Shown here piece after piece: positions 16,371 through 24,779 of a stretch of DNA of 64,000 nt. The stretch lies in assembly GCF_003967575.1 (NCBI RefSeq), contig NZ_BIFT01000001.1:4960001-5024000 (forward strand), given 5' to 3'. Under the pieces are notes generated by a model. It saw only the letters and a list, made by a program, of their open reading frames with translations. It did no database searches and was not told where the DNA came from. Made by a program: the position numbers and the translations under genes. How positions within the stretch are numbered: the stretch's first letter is position 1; every line of letters starts with the position of its first letter. Source of the DNA: Dictyobacter alpinus. Its GTDB lineage: Bacteria; Chloroflexota; Ktedonobacteria; Ktedonobacterales; Ktedonobacteraceae.

Positions 16371-17738
16371 ATGCATTGGAGATGGTTCGCAGGGTATCGT
16401 GGCAGGCAGCGCCGCTCACGAGAGGCTGGAGCTATCCTGTTTCAGGGGCTGCGCATTCGCCTGACGCTCTGGTATTGTGCCGTCATGGGGGGCGCATTGA
16501 TCCTGTTTGGGATCGCGCTCTATCTGGGTACACAGTATGCTTTGTTCAGCCCGATTGAAACGGATGCCGCCGCGCATGCTCAGGGGCATCGCGCGCAATG
16601 GCTCGCTGACTCCCCGCTGCGTGCCTGTCCATTATTGAATGGGCATAATCCAGGGCCGCTCCCGCCTCCTCCAGGACAGGGATTTCAGTTGCCGGAACAG
16701 GTGGTGTGTTTTGATCAGTCGGGTTCGTTGCTCTCAGGTGAAAATACTTCGGGCATCGCTCCGGCTTTTCTGGCGAATACGCTGGCCAAAACCGCGCTAC
16801 AGACGGGTCAGCCGGCCCATGATATCGTGGATGCTGGCGGTTCCGAAGGACAGGTCTATCGCTATGCGCTGGTCGTTCCCGGCTCAAATGGACGAGGCGC
16901 TAGCGGCGTAATAGTCATTGGTGAGTCCGTTCGGGCCCAGGCGTCCGCGCTCTCATCTCTGCTGATGCTCCTGCTGGGTATTGGTAGCGTGGCCCTGCTT
17001 GGGGCTGGTATTGGTGGCCTGTTTCTCTCGAACCGCGCATTGGCGCCCGCCCGCCTGGCCTGGACGAATCAGCAGCGCTTTATCGCGGACGCTTCGCATG
17101 AATTGCGCACGCCTTTGACGCTCATGCATGCCGATGCCGATGTGCTCCTGCGTGGGCGCAAGCACTTTGATGCCGATGATGTGGAGCTTTTGCAGGATAT
17201 TGTCTCTGAAGTCAATCACATGGCCCGTATCTCAGACAACCTCTTGACCCTCGCACGGTTGGATACCAATGCGACCCATCGTGAACATGAAGTCATTGAC
17301 CTGCCCCAACTGGCTCAGGCGGGGGCGCGCCGTGTGCAGACCCTGGCCGAGCAGCGCGAGATCAGCGTTAAAGTAGAGGCTACTGGCGATCCCCATATTA
17401 TTGGAGATCCCATGCTCTTAGAGCAGGCTGTCCTGATCTTGCTGGACAACGCCATCAAATACAACCGTTCTGGCGGGCAGGTCATCCTCAGTGTCAGTGA
17501 GCAAGGGAAGCGGGCCATCCTGCAAATACGCGACACCGGCATTGGCATCGCCGCCGAACATCTGCCACACCTCGGTGAACGTTTCTACCGTGTAGACAAA
17601 GCCCGCTCACGCCAGATCGGCGGAACGGGCCTTGGACTCTCGATTGCTCGTCGTATCATACTGGACCACAATGGCGAGTTTACCCTCACCAGCGTACCCC
17701 AGCAAAGCACGACCGTCACCCTGACCTTCCCAATGTAG
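16371..17738 (+). CDS. Sensor histidine kinase, partner of the OmpR-type regulator
   Basis: The 455-residue protein has membrane helices at about 33-55 and 196-218 that frame a 140-residue outer sensor domain, which contains a Pro-rich loop (PGPLPPPPGQG) and two or three cysteines. The HisKA domain carries His243 in ADASHELRTPLT. An HATPase domain follows: N-box LLDNAIKYN, G1 DTGIGIAAE, G2 GGTGLGLSIA. AAGGAG precedes the ATG. A cognate pair with the upstream regulator is clear from order and spacing. The outer cysteines next to a flavin/heme operon make redox sensing a reasonable guess. Confidence 0.92.
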   Translation: MHWRWFAGYRGRQRRSREAGAILFQGLRIRLTLWYCAVMGGALILFGIALYLGTQYALFSPIETDAAAHAQGHRAQWLADSPLRACPLLNGHNPGPLPPPPGQGFQLPEQVVCFDQSGSLLSGENTSGIAPAFLANTLAKTALQTGQPAHDIVDAGGSEGQVYRYALVVPGSNGRGASGVIVIGESVRAQASALSSLLMLLLGIGSVALLGAGIGGLFLSNRALAPARLAWTNQQRFIADASHELRTPLTLMHADADVLLRGRKHFDADDVELLQDIVSEVNHMARISDNLLTLARLDTNATHREHEVIDLPQLAQAGARRVQTLAEQREISVKVEATGDPHIIGDPMLLEQAVLILLDNAIKYNRSGGQVILSVSEQGKRAILQIRDTGIGIAAEHLPHLGERFYRVDKARSRQIGGTGLGLSIARRIILDHNGEFTLTSVPQQSTTVTLTFPM

Positions 17739-17744
17739 CAAGTA

Positions 17745-18839
17745 CTAGCGCTTCAATGTCATCAGCAAACGTTGTGCCAGAGGGGTGCGGCAAGGTGGAA
17801 GGAAGGCCGGTCGTGTGCCTGCGCGTGTCTCATTCAGCACAGTAATTAATTGCTCGATTTCTCTATACGTCATCTGCAGAGAGCGATAGTCCTGTGCTTG
17901 CTGCTGAATGCGCATTAGCATGAGATTGAGGGCCTGTCCAATTTGCCAGAGTTCCTGATCCTCGTGGACAGGTGCTCGTGCGGCCAGATTACCCGTCGCG
18001 ACCTGGCGGTGGGTCTCCAGGATTGACGAAATACCTTCCTCAAGGCGTTTTTTCTGCTTGGCGATGATCAGGGACTGATGATTGACCTCGGCCCGCGCCT
18101 GTGCTAGCTCTTCGGCCTGACTGGCACGAATGAGCGCACGCTCAACACTCCAGGCATGTAACCAGGCAAGTGTGGTTCCTACCACATGCAGTAAAAACGT
18201 CGGCACCAGTACCACATAGGTGCTTCCCGACCGCTGCACTAATTCATCCAGGCTAATATTATGTGGACGTAGGAAAAAGATCGCGCAGATCAGCACTATC
18301 TGCAGGACACCGGACCATGGAATCAGTTTTTTGGGCAAGATGAGGCCACCGACCAGGACCGCCAGCACGAAGAGGTCAAGACTCGTCATGTTTTCGCTGT
18401 ACAACTCCTGTGCCGGCTTAAAGCAGAAGAAGCACACCAGGGCGACGTCTATCTGCAGTACATAAATAACCGAGCTCAGGGTTATATTGCCAAATCGATT
18501 GCTGATCGCGACAATAATCCCACCAACAAATAAAATGGCCGTAGGTATCCAGATAGAGGGCGAGGACGGAAATATACTGGGAACGAGTAACATCAATACG
18601 ACAACATTGATAATCAGCAAAGCGCTCACCAGGTGGGCACGGCGTAAGCGCTCCTGCGCAAAAAGGTCAGTTTCAAGTGTATCCTTACCAGGATTAGGAC
18701 CCGTCAATGCGGACCATCCATCCCATAGCTTCTGAAAAAAATTCCTTCTGACCGGAGGCGGTGAAGGGTTTGATGACGGATACATATTCCCAGGCTTGCT
18801 TGCTCGTTGCCCGGAATGAGAGGGCGGAATGGCGTCCAT
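17745..18839 (-). CDS. Polytopic membrane protein with C-terminal HAMP-like domain, no output domain
   Basis: The 364-residue protein has a polar, Pro-rich N-terminus of about 65 residues, then six hydrophobic helices between about 70 and 230. A coiled coil follows (ALIRASQAEELAQARAEVN) and then a HAMP-like stretch at about 270-315 (ISSILETHRQVATGNLAARAP, QDELWQIGQALN-like). A kinase, cyclase or methyl-accepting domain would normally follow; here only about 50 residues remain. It may transmit signals to a separate protein or be a truncated receptor. It converges with the kinase gene, with six bases between the stops. Confidence 0.7.
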   Translation of the reverse strand: MDAIPPSHSGQRASKPGNMYPSSNPSPPPVRRNFFQKLWDGWSALTGPNPGKDTLETDLFAQERLRRAHLVSALLIINVVVLMLLVPSIFPSSPSIWIPTAILFVGGIIVAISNRFGNITLSSVIYVLQIDVALVCFFCFKPAQELYSENMTSLDLFVLAVLVGGLILPKKLIPWSGVLQIVLICAIFFLRPHNISLDELVQRSGSTYVVLVPTFLLHVVGTTLAWLHAWSVERALIRASQAEELAQARAEVNHQSLIIAKQKKRLEEGISSILETHRQVATGNLAARAPVHEDQELWQIGQALNLMLMRIQQQAQDYRSLQMTYREIEQLITVLNETRAGTRPAFLPPCRTPLAQRLLMTLKR

Positions 18840-19423
18840 GCGTTTGATACTCCTTGAAATTTCTACAGGTCACAGAAAAGCAGTTACAATACATAAACTC
18901 AACAGATACAGAGCATAGCTTCTCATCATGAGTTTAAGCGAAAAAAAATCCTTATTTTTCCTTCAGTGCAATAATGTATGGCTGTATTTGAGTATAGCAT
19001 ATCGATAAATGACAAGAACATATATACAAGAATAAATCAGGAAAAATGGCTATGACCTCTCATCTTTTCGTTGTCAAGGTGCATCAAAACTCCTCTAGTT
19101 TGTTGGTTCGCCCGCAGTGCTAACAGAAGCATGGCAAGGACAATAGGATTTATCGGCGTATGCTTGACTTTATCGCTCTGATTTGTCTATAGTAGATGAT
19201 GGCAGGACTATTTTTCTACTCTATCTAGAGGAATAGCGCCACTAACATATCTTCCCGCTGGAAGCATATGCGACCATCCCAAAGCCTTGCGTGTGCGCTG
19301 GAAAGCCTTAAGAGGGATAGCCAGTGCCAGGATGGATTTTGCGGTCCATTGAGCATATATAGTCCGAATGGACGACAAATGTTGAGCCGCATGTAGATAA
19401 GTATAAAGAGAGAGCTTCTAAAA
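18840..19423. other. Intergenic region of 584 bp
   Basis: No supported gene, hairpin or repeat copy was found. It carries the divergent promoters of the HAMP-type membrane protein and the PAS kinase. I could not fix their positions. Confidence 0.5.
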
Positions 19424-20953
19424 ATGCTTCAGGATGGTTCGTTTGATTTGACTGAAAGGGAGCGCTGGGAAGAAGAGCGCAAAGCTCTTGTGCAGGAACT
19501 AGAGGCTGAAAAGCGTAAGCTGGCTGATGTGTTTGAGCGCGCACCTGCCTTTATGGCTATATTGCGTGGAAAAAATCATGTGTTTGAGATGGCCAATACG
19601 AGCTATTATCAGCTCGTTGGGCATCGCGACATTCTTGGTAAATCCGTTCTTGATGCCTTGCCAGAGGTAGAAGGCCAGGGCTATATTGAGCTACTAGATG
19701 CGGTCCTGGCGACGGGCAAGCCCTTTATTGGCAATGAAATGAAGATTGGTTTGCAGAAAGTTCCTGATGGTGAGATTGAAGAGCGCTATCTGAACTTTGT
19801 GTATGAACCACTGCGCAGTTCAAATAACGCTTTTGTTGGGATCGCTGCCCATGGTTACGATGTCACTGATCAGGTGGTGGCCAGACAAAAAGTTGAACAA
19901 ATGGCTTTACAGATTGAGCAACAGGCACAAACATTTGATGTTACCCTTGCAGCCCTGAAAGATTTTGTCTATACCTTCGACACATCGGGTAGATTCACTT
20001 ACGCTAATAATTCTTTGCTGGAGTTATTAGGTTTTACACTGGCTGAAATTATTGGTAAAAATTTCCACGAATTACCCTATCCTGAAGAACTTGCGACCCT
20101 ATTACAAGATCAGATTGAGCAGGTTGTGCTGACAGGTAAGCCTGTGAAAGATGAGGCCTCTTTTACCAGCCCGGCTGGTATTGAGGGCTATTATGAGTAT
20201 ATTTTTGTGCCGGTCTTTGACAACGACAAAAACGTCATCCTGGTCGCTGGCTCAACCCGTGATACGACCAGTCGTAAGCAACTGGAGAGCCAGAAGGAAG
20301 ACTTTATGGGTATTGTCAGCCACGAATTAAAGACGCCCGTTACTAGTATTAAAGCCTTCGCTCAGGTCCTGCAAAAGCGTTTCGCCAAAGCTGGCGATGA
20401 GAGTTCGGCCGCGCTCCTCGGGAAGATGGATACCCAGATCAATAAATTGACCGCATTGATTGGTGATCTATTGGATGTTACCAAGATCGAGGGTGGAAAA
20501 CTCCAGTTCAACGAAGATTATTTTGCCTTTGATGAATTAGTTGATAACGTCGTTGAAGCAATGCAACGTACCACCAATAAACATATACTAGAAAAGCAGG
20601 GCACAACCCAAAAAATAATCTATGGGGATAAAGATCGTATAGAGCAAGTGATGATTAATTTTCTGACGAATGCCATCAAATATTCTCCGCGTGCCGATAA
20701 AGTTATCGTGAAAAGTAGCTTCGAGTTAGACCATGTTGTGTTTAGCGTACAGGACTTTGGTGTCGGCATTCCTAAAGAGCGGCAGCAGCAGATTTTTGAG
20801 CGTTTTTACCGTGTCAGTGGCAATGAAACTATCCCAGGTATTGGCCTTGGTCTCTATATTTCCGCCGAAATCATGAAACGCCAGCGCGGAACCATCGGTG
20901 TCACCAGCGCAGAAGGCCAGGGCTCAACCTTCTGCTTCAGCTTACCCGCATAG
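19424..20953 (+). CDS. Cytoplasmic PAS-PAS sensor histidine kinase
   Basis: The 509-residue protein has no membrane helices. A coiled coil at about residues 10-36 leads into PAS domain 1 (about 35-150: FERAPAFMAILRG, ending AAHGYDVTDQ). PAS domain 2 follows (about 168-288: FVYTFDTSGRFTYANNS, GSTRDTTSRK). HisKA has His300 in GIVSHELKTPVTS, and HATPase motifs follow (FLTNAIKYS, DFGVGIPKE, GIGLGLYIS). It is an orphan kinase; no receiver gene is adjacent. The stop codon TAG coincides with the end of a GTAGCGG-family repeat remnant. Confidence 0.9.
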   Translation: MLQDGSFDLTERERWEEERKALVQELEAEKRKLADVFERAPAFMAILRGKNHVFEMANTSYYQLVGHRDILGKSVLDALPEVEGQGYIELLDAVLATGKPFIGNEMKIGLQKVPDGEIEERYLNFVYEPLRSSNNAFVGIAAHGYDVTDQVVARQKVEQMALQIEQQAQTFDVTLAALKDFVYTFDTSGRFTYANNSLLELLGFTLAEIIGKNFHELPYPEELATLLQDQIEQVVLTGKPVKDEASFTSPAGIEGYYEYIFVPVFDNDKNVILVAGSTRDTTSRKQLESQKEDFMGIVSHELKTPVTSIKAFAQVLQKRFAKAGDESSAALLGKMDTQINKLTALIGDLLDVTKIEGGKLQFNEDYFAFDELVDNVVEAMQRTTNKHILEKQGTTQKIIYGDKDRIEQVMINFLTNAIKYSPRADKVIVKSSFELDHVVFSVQDFGVGIPKERQQQIFERFYRVSGNETIPGIGLGLYISAEIMKRQRGTIGVTSAEGQGSTFCFSLPA

Positions 20954-20989
20954 CGGCAAGGCTTGCCCCTGCTACCGTTCCACGTATGA
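20951..20989 (+). repeat. Half copy of the GTAGCGG palindromic element
   Basis: TAGCGGCAAGGCTTGCCCCT followed by GCTACCGTTCCACGTA matches the left arm of the elements at 24601 and 46456. The TAG at its edge is the stop codon of the PAS kinase gene. The right arm is not recognisable. Confidence 0.65.
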
Positions 20990-20996
20990 TATGCCG

Positions 20997-21191
20997 TTAT
21001 GTAAAGAGCCCGCTCTTTTTGTGTAATACCAGCAGGAACGCTTCAACTACACATGGATCATAAGCGCTACCGGCGCAGCGCCGTATCTCTGTCGCGGCTT
21101 CTTCTGGTGTATAGGGACAGCGATAGGGCCTGGACTCCGTCATGGCGGCATAGCTATCCACGATCGACAGGATTCGTGCTTGTGGCTTTTT
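20997..21191 (-). pseudogene. C-terminal fragment of an HD-GYP-domain protein
   Basis: The minus-strand frame ending at the TAA 20997-20999 reads ARILSIVDSYAAMTESRPYR, then CPYTPEEAATEIRRCAGSAYDP and VVEAFLLVL. This is the conserved end of HD-GYP cyclic-di-GMP phosphodiesterases. The metal-binding HD and GYP parts are absent and no start codon fits, so it is a remnant. It directly abuts the STAND remnant upstream. Confidence 0.8.
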
Positions 21192-21192
21192 T

Positions 21193-21675
21193 TTATGCAG
21201 GGAGTTGTGCGCGAATGTGTCGCGCCTGATGATCGAGGGGATCAGCGATAGTCGATAGAGATTGTGTATGCAAATACTCTGCTATGCGTTCAAGCAACTC
21301 GGCGGCTTCGGGCCGAATTATTTGATGGTGTTGAAGCAAGTCACTACATGCTTGCGCCTGTTTCAAGTAGTGCTGGCATACCGGCCAGGAGTCCCGGTTC
21401 TGGGCTGGCGTAGCCGGAAAGACGGCGTGGACCGCGCGTATCACACGCTCGGCCCATTGGTATTGCTCTGGAGGCGAGATCAATTCTCTTTTGACAACCT
21501 GTAACAGGGGATTGATACTGAGCAGGCGCTCTTCAGGCAGGTGTTTCACCAGGGAAAATGTAAGTAGTGTTTCCAGCGTTGGATCGTGATGGTGGTTGTT
21601 CCTATATGATTGGCCACATCTTGTTGGCGCCAATTGCGTTGAATACGCTGTTGTCTTAAGCGCTCATTTCTGACC
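21193..21675 (-). pseudogene. Decayed HTH-NB-ARC-TPR (STAND) regulator with deleted ATPase core
   Basis: At 21675 the minus strand starts MVRNERLRQQRIQRNWRQQD followed by VANHIGTTTITIQRW, an N-terminal helix-turn-helix typical of STAND regulators. After about 40 residues that frame ends. A second frame continues with FSLVKHLPEERLLSINPLLQ, YQWAERVIRAVHAVFP and ADPLDHQARHIRAQ, which look like the winged-helix and first TPR regions of the same family. The whole NB-ARC nucleotide-binding domain and most TPRs are missing. Similarity is judged by pattern only. It ends against the HD-GYP fragment, so the region has undergone deletion. Confidence 0.72.
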
Positions 21676-22418
21676 ATGCGCGCGCTTTCCCCTTACAAAC
21701 AAACCAGCACACTTAGTCCCATCGAGTTCGCTGGCCTGGATACGTTGCTCTGTTACCATCATACCCAACGCTGGCATGATAAGCAAGTACTTGCATGCAT
21801 GCGAAGGGCGCTCAGCCCTCCTCACCTTCCTGGAAACGCATGGAAACATTTGTTTGCAATATTTTCTACAATGTGACAATTTTTACAACTGTATGTTTTG
21901 TAAAACATGCATTAAGATTATATATATATTCATCAGGCAAGTTGTTGTGTCGCTTAAACAAAACGATGGTTAGACGATCGTTAACGATCGTTGCAAAGGC
22001 ATCGCTGTACGAGTATTATTTTCATAGCAAAGGAAACAGTGATGGGTAGTCATCAAGGCATCGCTGTTTTGATCCATGTATGTTGTGTAATCAGGCACTC
22101 AAGGAAAAAGTGACATGGATAGTTGGCATCCGTGTACTTTTGTCCTGCAATTGCTTGCTCGCTGGGTGGGCAATTGATCAAAAGGGAAGCTTTATGCGGC
22201 ATAAAAATCACTATAGTCACATGTAGGAAGATACACCAGGCAAGGAAGCTGTACTGTATAACCACCGTACCGCTTTCTTGCCCGATAAGTAGTCATAGAG
22301 TAGAGCGTGAATTTCATATAGCTGCGATTTTGAGTTCATTGGCTATGCGCTTCCGTCGTAGCTAGCGAAAATTCTAGTAGTTTGACCAGAACTATAGCGT
22401 AAGAAAGTGATAAACACT
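21676..22418. other. Gene-free region with an 18-bp palindrome
   Basis: No convincing coding frame. ACGATCGTTAACGATCGT at 21974-21991 is a perfect 18-bp palindrome, a candidate operator. The 13-mer AAGGCATCGCTGT occurs at about 21997 and again at about 22052. The ECF sigma gene promoter must lie near the right end. Confidence 0.5.
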
Positions 22419-23078
22419 ATGCAACAACTTGAACATCCTCAAAAGCAAAATTGTACCGATCATATGTTGATCCAGCAAGCATATAATGGAGAGATGTCCG
22501 CCTTTGGCTTGCTGGTTGATCGTTATCGTGATTTACTGCATGCGTATGTGTGCAAGCATCTGGGCCGAGATGACGCCGAGGATGTGCTCCAGTTTGTCTG
22601 GCTCCAGTGTTTCCGCAGTCTGCCTAAACTCGCGAGTAGTCCATCGGTAGGCTGGAATGGGGCCGATATATCTTTAAAATCCTGGCTGTTCCGTGTGGCC
22701 GCGAATCGCTGTGTCGATGAGATTCGACGTAAAAAACGCCAGCCTGCGCACCTCTTCTCTGAATTAGAATGCTTTATAGATGATGAGGAGCCCTTTACCT
22801 TTACGCCGCTGCACGATTACGCAACGCTGCTTCCAGAAGAGTGGGTTGAACGTCATGATGTACAGCAAAGCATACATGATGCCCTGCAAGAACTTCCGGT
22901 GAAGTATCGTGCCATTATCTGGTTGCGTTATTCACAGGATCTTAAATTCCCTGAGATTGGGCGCCGCCTGCAAATTCCGACCAGTACGGCTAAGACCTAT
23001 CACTACCGCGCCTGTGCCAAACTGCGTTCACTTCTTTCCGCCAAATCACATGGCAAAAGCTATGCCGTTGCCTTGTGA
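22419..23078 (+). CDS. ECF-type RNA polymerase sigma factor
   Basis: The product is about 219 residues. Sigma region 2 spans about 22-100 (GEMSAFGLLVDRYRDLLHAY, DAEDVLQFVWLQCF, WLFRVAANRCVDEIRRKKR). An acidic linker follows, then region 4 at about 150-205 (QELPVKYRAIIWLRYSQDLK, FPEIGRRLQIPTSTAKTYHYRA). A GTG at 22407 adds four residues; the ATG at 22419 is used here although neither has a strong ribosome site. No anti-sigma gene follows. The next gene is a lipoprotein with a BNR propeller, which could be a target or an unusual partner. Confidence 0.88.
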   Translation: MQQLEHPQKQNCTDHMLIQQAYNGEMSAFGLLVDRYRDLLHAYVCKHLGRDDAEDVLQFVWLQCFRSLPKLASSPSVGWNGADISLKSWLFRVAANRCVDEIRRKKRQPAHLFSELECFIDDEEPFTFTPLHDYATLLPEEWVERHDVQQSIHDALQELPVKYRAIIWLRYSQDLKFPEIGRRLQIPTSTAKTYHYRACAKLRSLLSAKSHGKSYAVAL

Positions 23079-23097
23079 TCAGAGTATTCTATAGCAT

Positions 23098-23160
23098 CTA
23101 TGCGTGTGTGGTGGAAAATGATGACTGATGAGCACACTATTTTCTACGACACACGCATAG
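23098..23160. terminator. Hairpin downstream of the sigma gene
   Basis: CTATGCGTGTGT (23098-23109) pairs with 23149-23160, with an inner GAAAAT/ATTTTC helix. No T-run follows, so termination is likely but not certain. Confidence 0.55.
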
Positions 23161-23189
23161 AGATATAGACCACCCATTCGTGTCCAATT

Positions 23190-23223
23190 GTGAATAAGCT
23201 CACACTGTGAATAAGCTCACACT
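23190..23223 (+). repeat. Exact 17-bp tandem duplication
   Basis: GTGAATAAGCTCACACT occurs twice head to tail (23190-23206, 23207-23223). Each unit contains GTGA..TCAC, a small inverted repeat. It lies about 100 bp upstream of the lipoprotein gene and could be a doubled operator. Confidence 0.7.
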
Positions 23224-23320
23224 GCGTGTAGCAACGATCATTATAGCATTATCATTTTTCTATGCAGAGGGTTTATGAAAAACTCTTTGGATGTTATAGA
23301 TAACCTTGAAAGAAGAAGAT

Positions 23321-24604
23321 ATGAAGACTTATCAAACGCCAGTGCGTGTGGCATGGCTGCCCTTCTGCCTGCTAACGCTGGTGCTGGCCCTTCTGCTGGC
23401 GGCCTGTGGCAATGCGAGTACGGACACGGGTACGGCCCCATCTGTCCCATCTGCGGACGCATCCAGCACGGCAACACCGGGATCTACCCCTGTAGCGCAG
23501 AACACCCCAACGGCAACGTCGGTTGCAAATACAGGAACATCCAAACCGACGTTGCCGCTGACGGCTATTCGTATGGTGGATAAGAACAATGGTTGGGCCC
23601 TGACCGCCAGCTCTATTCTGAAGACGGTAGATGCTGGCGCGCACTGGAAAGATGTGACGCCCGCGAATGCTGGACTCAATCAGTCGGCTAAGGGTGATTT
23701 CCTGAGTGGACAATATGCCTGGATCGCGGTGCCGCCTGCCAATCAGCAGGGAGGGGCGGGCATTGCTATCCTGCGCACAAGCGATGGCGGCAGTAACTGG
23801 CAGAGCTCGAAAATCAATGATCCGCTGGTGAGCATCCCTGATGTTCCGCACTTCCTGAACGGACAGGAGGGCTGGCTTGAAGCTTCCAGCACGCCTGGCG
23901 CCGGTCACGCTGGTTCAGATATCTGGCATTCAAGCGATGGCGGCCAGAGCTGGAGCAAGATCGCGAGTAACGCTCAAAATAATGGCCTGAGATTGGGACA
24001 TGTGACAGGAATCTCTTTTAAGGATGCGCTGACCGGCATTGCTACCGGTGATCTTGGCGCAGGGGCCGACAATAGCTTTCCCTCGATCGCCCTCACCCAT
24101 GACGGTGGCCATAACTGGAAGATCATCTCTCTGCCCCATGTCCTGGGTGGCTTTGAGGTAAGCACCAGCGCAACCCTACCACCAGTCTTCATCGGCAACG
24201 TGGTTCTGCTACCAGTTCGTTTTACGACCCGAGATAATCGTGACTTCGGCATGCTGTACCGCTCAACTAATGGTGGTAACAACTGGTTCCCGACCAATGC
24301 CGTGGAGAATCTCCTGGCTACTACTATGTATGTGCAGGATGCGAATCATATCTGGGCTACCAATAGCCAGAATGGAAAAGTCTACCGTAGCGTTGACGGC
24401 GGCAACAACTGGTCCGCGACATCCAATAGCGCATACTCTATGGCTGCATTTAGTTTTATCGATGCCAGCAACGGCTGGGGCATCTCCAGCAAACAATTGC
24501 TGCAACCTGCGGCCCCTGGCACGGTCGCAACCGACCAGAAGCTGATGCGTACCACCGATGGCGGCGCCACCTGGCAGCAGATCAACTACACCATCTCATC
24601 GTAG
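23321..24604 (+). CDS. Lipoprotein with BNR/YCF48-like propeller
   Basis: The 427-residue protein has a type II signal peptide: basic MKTYQTPVR, a hydrophobic core, and lipobox LLLAAC with the lipidated Cys near residue 29. A Ser/Thr/Pro-rich linker extends to about residue 75. Then come repeated Asp-box turns (KTVDAGAHWKD, RTSDGGSNWQ, HSSDGGQSWSK, LTHDGGHNWK, RSTNGGNNWF, RSVDGGNNWS, RTTDGGATWQQ), giving a seven-bladed propeller like Ycf48 or sialidase folds. It is an outer-surface lipoprotein of unknown ligand. TTG at 23306 is an alternative start. The final TAG overlaps the first bases of the repeat element at 24601. Confidence 0.85.
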   Translation: MKTYQTPVRVAWLPFCLLTLVLALLLAACGNASTDTGTAPSVPSADASSTATPGSTPVAQNTPTATSVANTGTSKPTLPLTAIRMVDKNNGWALTASSILKTVDAGAHWKDVTPANAGLNQSAKGDFLSGQYAWIAVPPANQQGGAGIAILRTSDGGSNWQSSKINDPLVSIPDVPHFLNGQEGWLEASSTPGAGHAGSDIWHSSDGGQSWSKIASNAQNNGLRLGHVTGISFKDALTGIATGDLGAGADNSFPSIALTHDGGHNWKIISLPHVLGGFEVSTSATLPPVFIGNVVLLPVRFTTRDNRDFGMLYRSTNGGNNWFPTNAVENLLATTMYVQDANHIWATNSQNGKVYRSVDGGNNWSATSNSAYSMAAFSFIDASNGWGISSKQLLQPAAPGTVATDQKLMRTTDGGATWQQINYTISS

Positions 24605-24742
24605 CGGTAGGTCTTGCACCTGAGACCTGTTCACGTACGTAATGTCTAAAAAACGCAATTGTGTAATGATAACCTATCCATACTCGTATTGCTTGCGGCA
24701 GGTCTTACGTCTACAGGTCGCAGGTGCAAGACCTGCCGCTAC
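24601..24742. repeat. GTAGCGG palindromic element (142 bp, full copy)
   Basis: GTAGCGGTAGGTCTTGCACC at 24601 is mirrored at the right end (24713-24742, reading back as GTAGCGGCAGGTCTTGCACC). The centre holds about 80 bp of unique AT-rich sequence. The left terminus provides the TAG stop of the lipoprotein gene. It separates convergent genes, so it may also terminate transcription. Confidence 0.85.
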
Positions 24743-24779
24743 TTGTTGGTATCTCGATATGGATGTGCTTAATCGAGAA

